Source: JBBSBY01 sp038205805 (GTDB lineage Bacteria > Desulfobacterota > Desulfomonilia > Desulfomonilales > Desulfomonilaceae). Taken from it: 55,188 nucleotides of DNA. Positions 8,655-17,637 of this stretch are shown here, one piece after another. The stretch spans positions 1 to 55,188 of the forward strand of contig JBBRBO010000011.1 in the NCBI GenBank assembly GCA_038205805.1. Direction: 5' to 3'. Made by a program: the position numbers and the translations under genes. The notes under the pieces are model-generated. The model made no database searches. It saw only the letters and a program-made list of their open reading frames with translations, and was not told the DNA's origin. Numbering within the stretch: position 1 is the stretch's first letter; each line of letters starts with the position of its first letter.

Positions 8655-9815
8655 CTACAGTCCCGGCAAGCGGAAAACGTGCGGGAAAAAGCCCTTCATT
8701 ACATAACCGAGACCTACATACAACGCCAGCACAATGAAGATTCTCTTGAGCCAAATTTCCGGGATCTTCTTGGAGGTTAGAGGGCCAAGGATGGAACCGA
8801 TGAAAATGCCGACCATTTCAAGTCCCACAAAACCTAAGTCCACGGGCACACCTTTCAGCATATAGGTGGTTATGGACGTGATCATGGAAATGAGCACCGC
8901 AAGAGCAGATGTACCGGCCACGATATACATCGGCAGACCCGCTATGGAGGTAAGAAACGGCACATAGAGAAAACCGCCGCCTACACCAATGAGAGCCGAG
9001 ATAGCGGCGATAATGAGACCGCCGATGAACGGCCATATGGGGTTGAAGCTGAATTCGACTCCGTAAAAAGTGAAATAGATACGGCCGTGCTCAAACCTGC
9101 TGAATCGAACACCTTGCGCGCCTACTCCGCCGGTGGCCCCGGCCCGCATGTTTTGTTTCTCGAAAGCAGCCGCTGCGGCTTTCGCCGCCTTCTTACCTGA
9201 TTGTCCTCGTTCAGTGGTTTCATAAATGAGGAACCCGCCGATAACGAGCACCAGTAATCCGAAGATGCCCGTGTACGCCGCTGCGCCGAGCTTACCTGAG
9301 CTGAAATTTGCAGCCGTCCAGGATCCAATTATGGACCCACCGCCTAAGAAAAGGGCTAAAGGCAAGACCAACCGCCCCATGCGGTAATAGGTGACGGAGG
9401 AAATTAATGCTGACAGTCCTACAAGATACTGGTTGCTTGTCTTAATTGAATCCGTCAGCAATTTATTAAGAACTGGACTTGTTTTTTTGAAGGTTGACGC
9501 GTAATCGCCCAGACCGAAAACCGAAATGTGGCCTACGCCGGCCATAACGCCGCCGAATGCGCCCACGGATGAAAAAATCCAGCCTACCCAAATACCCCAA
9601 AGAATGCCCCAGAACCACATTGGATTGGGAGCGCCGGGTATGCCGAGAAAACCTTTGGGAGCCTCGGGGTTAATCATTCCCGGTTGCGCCCCTTTGGGGG
9701 TGCTCGCAATTGCGTCTTCGAGTTTTCCGGCAAACGCCGTGGAACTGAGGACGAGGCTGACGGTTACAACCGCGGCCGTTACTAAGCCGATCATGACCCA
9801 TTGTCGTTTTGTCAT
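8655..9815 (-). CDS. TauE/SafE-family anion (sulfite/sulfur-compound) transporter
   Basis: 386 residues. An N-terminal hydrophobic segment ending in STAFA resembles a signal peptide. Two repeats of about four membrane segments follow (first at about 64-200, second at about 260-370), separated by a charged loop with KKAAKAAAAAFEKQ. Glycine-rich stretches such as GVGGGFLYVPFL and GTSALAVLIS are characteristic of the TauE/SafE family, which exports sulfite, sulfoacetate and related anions. In this setting sulfite or thiosulfate is a reasonable guess, no more. GGAGG lies 8 bases before the ATG. A strong terminator follows. Confidence 0.9.
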   Translation of the reverse strand: MTKRQWVMIGLVTAAVVTVSLVLSSTAFAGKLEDAIASTPKGAQPGMINPEAPKGFLGIPGAPNPMWFWGILWGIWVGWIFSSVGAFGGVMAGVGHISVFGLGDYASTFKKTSPVLNKLLTDSIKTSNQYLVGLSALISSVTYYRMGRLVLPLALFLGGGSIIGSWTAANFSSGKLGAAAYTGIFGLLVLVIGGFLIYETTERGQSGKKAAKAAAAAFEKQNMRAGATGGVGAQGVRFSRFEHGRIYFTFYGVEFSFNPIWPFIGGLIIAAISALIGVGGGFLYVPFLTSIAGLPMYIVAGTSALAVLISMITSITTYMLKGVPVDLGFVGLEMVGIFIGSILGPLTSKKIPEIWLKRIFIVLALYVGLGYVMKGFFPHVFRLPGL

Positions 9816-10400
9816 ATAGCTGAACCTCCGACTATGTATTTGAATAGAGTGGCCGGCCGTCGCTCTCCACGTAGGCGACCATTCGAGTAAAGCCTTCTAC
9901 GATTCCGTGGGACTGGTTCCGTAGATTAGGTGTATAGTTCAAGCTTAGGGTCTTTCCAGGGGAGGTCATAGGGCCACCTTCACGAAAACACGAACATTCC
10001 GCGCGACGTCAACCTTCCCCTTAAGTGGCGACAGGTTGGACTTCCGCATCTATTGATTTGCACTCTTTAATCTGCATGGCTTAGGGGAGCATATTAGTTA
10101 TATCCGGAAATCTGCTGAATTCAAGTGCTCCTAGACTGTTCCGTCGCTCCTATTCCGATGCAATGTTTTTAAAAATCCTCAACAATTGCTACATGAACTT
10201 ACAGGCTAATTTATACCTACGGTGTCCCGGAGGTCGGCCGGGGTCGTACGCACATAATTGCAGACCGTGGGAAATATGCCTTCCCGAATACTACCATATT
10301 TAATTATTAATATGATGTAATTAAGATGTCGCTCACGCAAAAAAATTTCGTTTCTCGATCAATTTAGTCGATTAATACCCTATTCCGGGGTCTTGCCCCC
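9816..10400. other. Intergenic region, 585 bp
   Basis: I see no gene. It should hold the tauE promoter (minus strand), but no convincing -35/-10 pair was found. A short AT-rich hairpin, CATATT/AATATG around an 8-nt loop, lies near 10297-10316. Confidence 0.5.
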
Positions 10401-10844
10401 TCAAGGTACGCGCTGGAACACCAAAAGAGCGAGCGTCAGACTCAGAAGGATCGGGGTAATCACGCTCAGTAGTCCGGCCCGCAGTACCATACGAGGACGG
10501 AGGGCCGCCGCTTCCGTCCGGGGAGACGTGGTAAGCAAGAGATTAGGAACCACGCCTAGAACCGCAGTAAACAAACCCGCGGCCAGGAAAAATTGCAGGA
10601 AGAGCCTGCTCACTGCTTTGTCACTGGTCACAAAATAGTTAGCAAGCGCCATGAAAACCAGAGCGGCCACGCTCAACTGGATAAAAATTTCACCGGCCGC
10701 GCATATCACCGCGGCTTTGGTGGAGAAGGAATAGATCGTCGGCTTGTATGAGCGCAAAGCGAGCTTTACTCCCAGCGACGCCAGAGCGGACGCCGCTACC
10801 ATGCAGACGAATCCGAACGCAAACATGTACGTCGATGTTTCCAC
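10401..10844 (-). CDS. Hypothetical integral membrane protein
   Basis: 147 residues with four likely membrane helices (about 8-28, 42-65, 82-105, 118-142). No family recognised. I place the start at the GTG at 10844 (protein beginning VETSTYMFAFG) because AGGAG lies six bases before it; a start at 10886 has no such signal. It is followed by 585 bp without a gene and preceded by the SDR gene on the same strand, 220 bp away. Confidence 0.7.
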   Translation of the reverse strand: METSTYMFAFGFVCMVAASALASLGVKLALRSYKPTIYSFSTKAAVICAAGEIFIQLSVAALVFMALANYFVTSDKAVSRLFLQFFLAAGLFTAVLGVVPNLLLTTSPRTEAAALRPRMVLRAGLLSVITPILLSLTLALLVFQRVP

Positions 10845-11064
10845 TGACAGCTCCTGCGATGAAAGCCGAAGAAACGTGTAAAGCAACGATTACGCTTACG
10901 CACAGCCCGCGGCGCGCTTCCCATCCTTTTTCGCCTTGCGCGCAAATCCCCGTAGCTTCAGTAGGCTTCTGCGGCGCCATGAAGGCAAACGGCGGGATAA
11001 TTGGGGGGCGCCCGACCGTGAGCGTGTCCAGAGCCGCCGTAGGTTAGGGAACTCCTCTCGAGCG

Positions 11065-11823
11065 TTAAAGCGACCCTGTGTGTCGCATTAATCCACCGTC
11101 GATGAAGACCGTGGTTCCTGTAATGTATTTTGCCGCATCCGAAGCGAGGTATGCCGCAAGTTTAGCAATTTCTTCCGGAGTCGCTACTCTACCCAGCGGG
11201 ATTTCCTCTATGAGAGCGGCCTTTTTCTCGGGATCCGCAAACGTTTTCTTGTTAATGGGAGTGGCCACGGCGCCGGGTCCAATGTTTACCACGTTAATGT
11301 TGTATTTGCCCAACTCCACGGCGAGATTCCTGCACAACATGCGGAGGCCGCCCTTGGAGGCGCAGTACGCCGCATAACCCGGAAAGGGCAAGTTCTCATG
11401 AACGGACGACGTATTGATGATCGTGCCCCCTTTTCCTGCGTCAACCATGACCCGAGCCGCGGCTTGGCTGCACAGGAACGGCCCGGTCAAGTTGACTCCG
11501 ATCACGAGATCCCATTCCTTCTTACTCTTCTCCAGGAACGGCGAAGAAAATTCCACCCCGGCGTTGTTCACCATGACGTCAATACCGCCGAATTCCTTAA
11601 CCGCCGTGTCAATCAACTTCTGCACGTCATCTATATTGGAGACGTCCCCTTGCACGGCCACTGCACTACCGCCGCCCTCCTTGATGCTCTGGACCACTTT
11701 GTCGGCTTCTTCATGATTGCCGTGGTAATTCACCACCACGTTCATCTTGTGTGCAACTCCGAATTCGAGGGCGATGGCTTCGCCGATTCCTGATGAGGCT
11801 CCCGTAATAACAGCTGTCTTCAT
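11065..11823 (-). CDS. Short-chain dehydrogenase/reductase (glucose 1-dehydrogenase-like)
   Basis: 252 residues. Classical SDR: cofactor motif TGASSGIG at 7-14, NNAG at 86-89, catalytic Ser139/140, Tyr153 and Lys157 (YAAYCASK), and the C-terminal TGTTVFIDGG. The sequence is close in layout to bacterial glucose 1-dehydrogenases, but substrate assignment within this superfamily is unreliable. CAGGAG precedes the ATG. It stands alone, 281 bp from plsB on the same strand. Confidence 0.88.
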   Translation of the reverse strand: MKTAVITGASSGIGEAIALEFGVAHKMNVVVNYHGNHEEADKVVQSIKEGGGSAVAVQGDVSNIDDVQKLIDTAVKEFGGIDVMVNNAGVEFSSPFLEKSKKEWDLVIGVNLTGPFLCSQAAARVMVDAGKGGTIINTSSVHENLPFPGYAAYCASKGGLRMLCRNLAVELGKYNINVVNIGPGAVATPINKKTFADPEKKAALIEEIPLGRVATPEEIAKLAAYLASDAAKYITGTTVFIDGGLMRHTGSL

Positions 11824-12105
11824 GAGTAATTCTCCTGCATTGTGCCTACGAGCCTGTCCTACAATAGTAATCCTCGGCTACGTAATAGATCTGCGGCCAA
11901 GACCTTTCGGCTTCAATAATTACGCTCGTTTCAATCCACGTACTAAATGTCGGACGTCGAACGGTTCCACACATGACGGCCGCTCATCAGTCTACACACT
12001 TCATTAAATGGGCGCAATACACCTTGCTTCCGGCGCGATCCGGCCTGTTCTTGTCCGTCACTACTCCTCGCCAGGAACAGGGTCTTCAAACGTCAGCCGC
12101 AGGGA

Positions 12106-14694
12106 CTACGGACCGGTCACTCGACCCAAGAGGGATAGATTCTCTAATCGAAGTTCGTCTTCTCCCACACCCACGAGAATTTTCTTGGATTCCCGGTATT
12201 TGAGTATCCCCATCTCCGACCATCGTCCCAGAGCGTTTCCCACGGTAACGATGGAGATGGGCGGATTCCGCCGGAAATCATCAGGAAACGTAGTCTTAGC
12301 CGAATTTACGATCACCTTGCGGAAATCCTTGGCCGAGAGGTTCGTCTCCACATGCGCCGCATGTTCAAGCACGTAGCGATAGGTGAGAAGAATATCGTAC
12401 ATAAGCCCACCAAGGCAGTTTAAAGCCGCCGCTGATTTCACTGTGAAGGAGTCGTTTTCCCTTACCACCCATCCCTGCGCGGCAAAACTTTCGAGGATTT
12501 CCTCCACCAGCTCCTCATCGGTCTTCAAAGGATTGAAGATTATTTCCCGAATGGACACACTTTTGAGGAGTGCGAACTCCCTTTGAAGATCATCAAGACG
12601 GCTGGAGGGTGTAGTCAAAAGCAAGCTTACTAGGGATTCGGCCCACAGGTAGTTGAGCAGAGAGTTTTTGTAAAAGTAGAGATTGGGTCGGGCTTTTGCG
12701 TTGAGCGCATACACATCCGGCTGCGGGGTCGTAATAAACTTGCGGTGGAGGCACAGATCCAACGCCTGACGTATGGCGTTCTCACGATTTTGGAGTCCGG
12801 CGGCGAACTCCACTTCCTTGGCGCCGAGCGCAGTATGGAGTAAGCCGGTGTTCTCCATGATTTCATCATGCGACATTTCAGAAGCGCCGAGGCAAATCAA
12901 GGCGGCGGATGTCAATTCCACGGGCGAGACAATACCGACGCGAGTCATACTGTACATCATATAATAGGCGAAATCATTGATGCGATTGCGTTTCGTTTTG
13001 TCCATGAAGTCGGCGAGCGGTATACCGTTTTCCTCGCAATACTCCCGAAAGGATATGGGTTCGTGAAAACGGAGATAAACTTTCCCGAAACGCCTTTTCA
13101 GCACGTTTCGCGCCCTGAGAAAGGCCGAGAAGGATTCCGCTTGTTTTTCTTTGCCCGCTTGCTCACTCAAGTAGGATTTCTCTTCAGGTATTTGGTCGTA
13201 CGCGGCGTATGTGGGCACAAACGTTAAATCAGCTATGTCGCCTTCCAGCAAGGGTTGCAGTAAGAACCCGAGCATCCCCACCTTCGGTGGCATGAGTTTT
13301 CCCGTGCGACTCCTCCCACCTTCGATGTAGAAGTTGATGTTGGTTCGTTCGTTCAGCAGCTCGCGAAGATATGCGGCGAACACATGAACGTAAAGCGACA
13401 AGCCCTTGAAAGATCGTCGTATGAAAAAGGCCCCTCCGCACCTGAGTATGCCTCCCACCGGCCAAAAGGAAAGATTTTTGCCGGCGGCCATGAGCGGAAT
13501 AGTCATTTGATTGATAAAACAAAAGAATCCAATGAGGAGATAATCGAAGTGACTCTTATGGCAGGACACAAAAATGAGGGAACCACGACCATTGGCCGCT
13601 TTGAGCATAGAGAAGTCACTCTCTTTGAGATCCACCCCGTCGAAGACCTTGGAAAACAGACCGCGCAAAACATAATAGAGCACGTGATGAACCTGAAAGC
13701 TCTGGTTGGCCATGATCTCGTCCACGTACCGTTCGGCCTTTTTCCGTAGAATGCTTTCAGGCTCTTCATCAGAAGAGGAAAGGGCACGTTGCACTCGTGG
13801 GTCTTGAAGAACCCGCTCCTTGATTTCGGTGCGGGAGAGTTTCGTCGGCCCCCGATTCACCCGAATCCTATCGTTAATGGAGCGCAGGAGACGGCTACGA
13901 ATTGCGTACGGCGCCTCATCAAAGTCTTTATCCGTATTGAATTCCGGAAACTCTTCCATAAGAAAGGTCGGCTCGCCCACGAGCAATTCTGGGACGGTCC
14001 ATTTGCGAACAGCCAGCATCAGGCGTCGCAATAGGTTAGGCCGTTCAGTCGCACCCAATACGAGATCACCGTATGTCTTGACGGATTTCGGCGGAGTCCG
14101 GTCGTAAAGAATCGAGACGGGCAGAACGGCGATTGTCCCGATGAAACGTCCTTGCACATCCATGAGGATCTTTATGGGATCTTGATCCGGATTCCTAAAT
14201 CTCTCACTGGAAGTGTGCTCATCCACAAGGAAGAGCGCCGCGGCTGCTCCGTTCTCGAAAATCCGGGCAAGAACCCGTTCATTGACACGTTTGGGAAAGG
14301 CGCGCTCATGATAGAGACCGGAGAGCTTGTGTTTCCACACACGCCACGACTTCCCGATTGAACCGGTTTCGTGTGGTGACAGATCAAATGCGTAGAGCGG
14401 CTGAGGTAAACCCCACTCAGCGCATTTCATCCTCAGGAGCTGTAAATCGTAGACGCTCCTGTGTTTCAACGCATACACTACAGCCGAGTTACGCGCCAAT
14501 TCACGGAGCCGCTCCAAGGCCATTGCATCAATAATTACCTTTGGGGAAAGCGCTCGTGCCGCCAGACGGAAGAACGCCGAGGGTTCGCGATCAAGCGCCC
14601 CTGGTATTTTCTCGAAATCTTCTGCGTCAAGTATGGGGTGAGCGGAAGGGATTTTTTTTGTAGGCGCCATATTTCCGGAGTAGACCTCCCTCAT
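12106..14694 (-). CDS. plsB: Glycerol-3-phosphate 1-O-acyltransferase
   Basis: 862 residues, near the usual PlsB length. First step of phospholipid synthesis at the inner membrane: acylates sn-glycerol-3-phosphate at C1. Acyltransferase motif I (HKSHFD, H-x4-D) at 379-384; substrate-binding motif EGGRSRTG at about 458-465; a FVPTYAAYDQ motif further on. The long N-terminal extension and C-terminal helical region are those of the PlsB (not PlsY or PlsC) type. Start uncertain: MREVYS at 14694 or MAPTKK at 14670; a GGGAGG lies between the two and is rather far from the second. Confidence 0.93.
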   Translation of the reverse strand: MREVYSGNMAPTKKIPSAHPILDAEDFEKIPGALDREPSAFFRLAARALSPKVIIDAMALERLRELARNSAVVYALKHRSVYDLQLLRMKCAEWGLPQPLYAFDLSPHETGSIGKSWRVWKHKLSGLYHERAFPKRVNERVLARIFENGAAAALFLVDEHTSSERFRNPDQDPIKILMDVQGRFIGTIAVLPVSILYDRTPPKSVKTYGDLVLGATERPNLLRRLMLAVRKWTVPELLVGEPTFLMEEFPEFNTDKDFDEAPYAIRSRLLRSINDRIRVNRGPTKLSRTEIKERVLQDPRVQRALSSSDEEPESILRKKAERYVDEIMANQSFQVHHVLYYVLRGLFSKVFDGVDLKESDFSMLKAANGRGSLIFVSCHKSHFDYLLIGFFCFINQMTIPLMAAGKNLSFWPVGGILRCGGAFFIRRSFKGLSLYVHVFAAYLRELLNERTNINFYIEGGRSRTGKLMPPKVGMLGFLLQPLLEGDIADLTFVPTYAAYDQIPEEKSYLSEQAGKEKQAESFSAFLRARNVLKRRFGKVYLRFHEPISFREYCEENGIPLADFMDKTKRNRINDFAYYMMYSMTRVGIVSPVELTSAALICLGASEMSHDEIMENTGLLHTALGAKEVEFAAGLQNRENAIRQALDLCLHRKFITTPQPDVYALNAKARPNLYFYKNSLLNYLWAESLVSLLLTTPSSRLDDLQREFALLKSVSIREIIFNPLKTDEELVEEILESFAAQGWVVRENDSFTVKSAAALNCLGGLMYDILLTYRYVLEHAAHVETNLSAKDFRKVIVNSAKTTFPDDFRRNPPISIVTVGNALGRWSEMGILKYRESKKILVGVGEDELRLENLSLLGRVTGP

Positions 14695-15285
14695 GTGGAG
14701 TAGTCTTTATACATGGTGAAGCTAACAAATCCTCCTACGGTTCGGCAAGCTGACTTTGAGAAATAGGAGTTGAGATCGCGACGGAACACACCAATGTGTA
14801 ATCATATTCCGCTTGGAATACAGCCTCGAGCAGCCGTTCACCGGGACCATTGCCGAGATTCGGTATCACGTCTGCGCCCGGTGAACTATTACAGGTGCGG
14901 CATAAGGGGAGAAGGTTAAACGCCGCAATTCGTCGCCGAGCCGTGCTCCTGAATGAACGATCGGCGAATAATTATAGTGGTGACTACGAGAATTACTTGC
15001 GATGAAGATACGTATGTGCGAAAGTCATGATGCAAAATGAAATGCGACGTCGGAGTATACGCCGACTTCGGAAGCTATAACCGTTCACCGGGATTAGGCG
15101 AACCGCTTCAATAGTGCGAGGGTGATTCGCTTGGATTATAGTCTCTCTTGGGTCTTTTATCGGACGCAAAGCAGCCTCAGCTCCGGCGAACTATTGCGAA
15201 AATCTTTGAATATTCACGACAAAAGACTATTTTTTATGCTGTGCATGTGTTAGCATTACTACCTTCAGAGCGCCTGGACCGCAAT
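14695..15285. other. Intergenic region with P1 repeats
   Basis: Lies between divergently transcribed plsB and the TPR gene. Holds an inverted P1 pair (14836-14886) and a single P1 word (AACCGTTCACCGGGA, 15079-15093). No gene seen. Confidence 0.6.
14836..14886. repeat. P1 inverted pair (10-bp arms)
   Basis: GTTCACCGGG (14836-14845) and CCCGGTGAAC (14877-14886) are perfect inverse complements with a 31-nt loop. Confidence 0.7.
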
Positions 15286-15741
15286 ATGAAGTTAACATAT
15301 GCACTAACGCCGGTCATCGCCGGGCTCATGGTCATAACGCTATGGTGTGTTCAACCTGCCCACGCCGATGATTATCTGGATTTTTACGAACAAGGAGAGT
15401 TCGCTCTTCAAGTCCAAAAATGGCCGCGAGCAGTGGATCTTTTCACAAAATCCATTGCAGACAACCCTAATTTTTTCATGGCGTACCACAATCGTGCCAT
15501 CGCCTACTCGAAATTGGGGGAATACGATAAAAGCATCGAGGATTTACGTAAAGCCATTCAACTGAATCCCGACTATTCTGACGCATACGGTAGACTCGGC
15601 GTCGTTTACGAGATAAAAGGCAATTATCCCGCAGCCTTGAAGATTTACCAAGAGGCGTTGTCTCGTGAGAAGCGGCCGGCGATGCAGTTGATAATCAAGA
15701 AATTCATCCACGACATTGAAGTGAAGCTCAAGAAGAAGTAA
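15286..15741 (+). CDS. Secreted TPR-repeat protein
   Basis: 151 residues. N-terminal signal peptide (MKLTYALTPVIAGLMV... with an AHA cleavage site near residue 26) followed by about three tetratricopeptide repeats (residues 30-140; AYHNRAIAYSKLGEYDKSIE and YGRLGVVYEIKGNYPAALK are typical A/B helices) and a lysine-rich end. TPR proteins are protein-interaction scaffolds; here probably periplasmic. I chose ATG 15286 because it begins the signal peptide; an earlier in-frame start would bury it. The ribosome site is weak. Confidence 0.82.
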   Translation: MKLTYALTPVIAGLMVITLWCVQPAHADDYLDFYEQGEFALQVQKWPRAVDLFTKSIADNPNFFMAYHNRAIAYSKLGEYDKSIEDLRKAIQLNPDYSDAYGRLGVVYEIKGNYPAALKIYQEALSREKRPAMQLIIKKFIHDIEVKLKKK

Positions 15742-16028
15742 TATAGCCGATCATCGGAAGGCATGCGGATGGCGACAATCACACCGGTCACGAGTTGTGT
15801 GGGGCCGTGTGCGCTAGTACGCAGTGACAAACCGTTGACTCCGCCTCTCTCATGGGGAGTTACCATCGGAGACAACCGTTCACCGAGATGTACCCAAACA
15901 GAGCGGAATCACATTAGGGGCTCTGAAGCCGACTTGTGTCGGCCGACTATGCAATCGAATGGAGAGCCGTACCAAACCCGGTGAAGCAGGTATCGTAGAG
16001 GCGTATTTTTCGTGTGAAAAACAACATA
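15742..16028. other. Intergenic region before dsrC
   Basis: Contains a P1 inverted pair with short arms: TTCACCG (15879-15885) and CGGTGAA (15979-15985). No gene seen. Confidence 0.5.
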
Positions 16029-16057
16029 TTGTTTTTCATGAACCTTGGTGATAACAT
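16029..16057 (+). promoter_or_regulatory. Possible promoter of dsrC
   Basis: TTGTTT (16029-16034), 17-nt spacer, TAACAT (16052-16057), 66 nt before the dsrC start. Only partly consensus. Confidence 0.3.
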
Positions 16058-16122
16058 CTGTCGGATTATAAGATTTGCCCGGTTACCGCCCGGCAAACTT
16101 GACTCACAGGAGGACTCTCGTA

Positions 16123-16440
16123 ATGCCTACACTGGAAATCGAAGGCAAAACTTTTGACGTTGACGAAGATGGGTTTCTTCAAGATCCCGAACTGTGGAAC
16201 GAAGAAGTAGCAGAACTTTTCGCGAAAACCGAAGGTATTCAGGAAATGACCGACGAACATTGGAAGGTCGTTAACTACCTGAGAAACTATTACCTCGAGT
16301 TCAACATTGCGCCCATGATCCGCAAAGTCTGCAAAGACACCGGTTTCAAGCTCAAGAAAATCTACGAACTTTTCCCGTCAGGTCCTGCCAAAGGCGCTTG
16401 TAAAGTCGCCGGTCTTCCCAAACCCACAGGTTGCGTTTAA
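16123..16440 (+). CDS. dsrC: DsrC, sulfur-carrier protein of dissimilatory sulfite reduction
   Basis: 105 residues. DsrC takes sulfur from the siroheme of DsrAB sulfite reductase as a trisulfide between its two C-terminal cysteines. Both are present: Cys93 (KGACKVAG) and Cys104, the penultimate residue (PTGCV). Having both separates DsrC from TusE-like relatives. The conserved N-terminal block (FDVDEDGFL) and LRNYYLEF are also seen. A strong AGGAGG lies 9 bases before the ATG. As in most sulfate reducers it stands apart from dsrAB, which is not in the window. Confidence 0.96.
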   Translation: MPTLEIEGKTFDVDEDGFLQDPELWNEEVAELFAKTEGIQEMTDEHWKVVNYLRNYYLEFNIAPMIRKVCKDTGFKLKKIYELFPSGPAKGACKVAGLPKPTGCV

Positions 16441-16685
16441 TCTACCCAATCTCGGCGCCGCCGGGGGCAACTTTTCATTCACCTTGCCGTGAGTGCGAAT
16501 TTGCTCCTACAGGCGCTGAATTAAACGCTTTAACCTACCACGCGCCGTTCCCATCAGCCGACGCACGTACGCCAGCCTGAAAAGATTCTCCGTCTCGCGC
16601 CCTACAGATGCTCAAAAAATCAATTCGCTCGGAATGAACCTACGAGAAGACCCCTTCTCGCCTTCTCCTTACGTGTCGCCGAAGA

Positions 16686-17327
16686 CTAGACTCCCCTAGC
16701 ATCGTGGGGCCAAATGTACTTATGGATCTGGAGCTGAAAACGAGTGGGTAGACGGTCCTGCAACATCCAGGTTACGAGCCGACCAGGGGGCAGCTCCCCG
16801 AACACGGCGGACAGCAATATCTTTACGCCCCTGTGAAGGAGCTGTTCCTGAATGATCCCGCGCGCCCATTCATAATCATGTCGGTTGGAAATGACGAATT
16901 TTACTTCGTCATCGGGCCGCAGCTTCCATATATTTTCCCAGAGTATACGGCCAGACTCGCCGCTGGAGGGGCACTTCATGTCCATGATGGTTACCGCGCC
17001 TTCGGGGATAAGGGAAATATCCAAAGAACCATTGGTTTCCACCAGCACTCGGTAGTCCTGCTCGAGCAACATCCCAATAAGGGTGGGGGCTTTCGGTTGA
17101 AGCAACGGTTCACCGCCCGTTAGCTCAACAAGAGGAACCCTAGCGGAAGCGACGGCGTCCATAAGAGACACTAGCGACATTTCGCCCCCTTCGGACTGAG
17201 CGTACGTCGTGTCGCAATAGCGGCACCTCAGGTTGCACCCCGCCGCTCGTATGAAGAAACACGGCAATCCCGTGAAGGACGACTCCCCTTGTATGCTCAC
17301 AAAGGTTTCATTGATATTCATTGTCAT
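16686..17327 (-). CDS. queE: 7-carboxy-7-deazaguanine synthase (radical SAM)
   Basis: 213 residues. Ring-contracts 6-carboxytetrahydropterin to 7-carboxy-7-deazaguanine in queuosine synthesis. The [4Fe-4S]/SAM motif is CNLRCRYC (Cys31, 35, 38), of the CX3CX2C kind in this family; N-terminal FVSIQGESSFTG and ELTGGEPLLQ are diagnostic of QueE. GGAGG lies 8 bases before the ATG at 17327. No other que genes are nearby. Divergent from the RACo-like gene. Confidence 0.94.
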   Translation of the reverse strand: MTMNINETFVSIQGESSFTGLPCFFIRAAGCNLRCRYCDTTYAQSEGGEMSLVSLMDAVASARVPLVELTGGEPLLQPKAPTLIGMLLEQDYRVLVETNGSLDISLIPEGAVTIMDMKCPSSGESGRILWENIWKLRPDDEVKFVISNRHDYEWARGIIQEQLLHRGVKILLSAVFGELPPGRLVTWMLQDRLPTRFQLQIHKYIWPHDARGV

Positions 17328-17637
17328 GAAGATCGCCTCCGTGGCGAAGAATGGACGTCAGGGCGCAGCGCCTGCGGCGTAGTTCGTTTTTGCAGAGGCC
17401 TTAAAATTGGTATACACCATTTGCCGTTCGAAAAGAAACAAGATAAGCGGTATTTACATGACCACGTAACGGAAACCGGAGAGGACATTCATTTTCGGCA
17501 TTGACGAGCCTTTCCGTTTGATGGATTTATAATGTATAGCTAACCTATGATGTCTATAGTTAAGTCGGTAGGTACATACCGCCGGTTCGGCTACGGCCTT
17601 GAGATCATCGCACCACTCTAGCGTAATGGAGGCTCCA
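17328..17637. other. Divergent intergenic region queE / RACo-like gene
   Basis: A perfect TATAAT lies at 17528-17533 on the plus strand, with TTGACG at 17501-17506, but the 21-nt spacer is long. It may serve the downstream gene about 100 nt away. Nothing else recognised. Confidence 0.35.
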
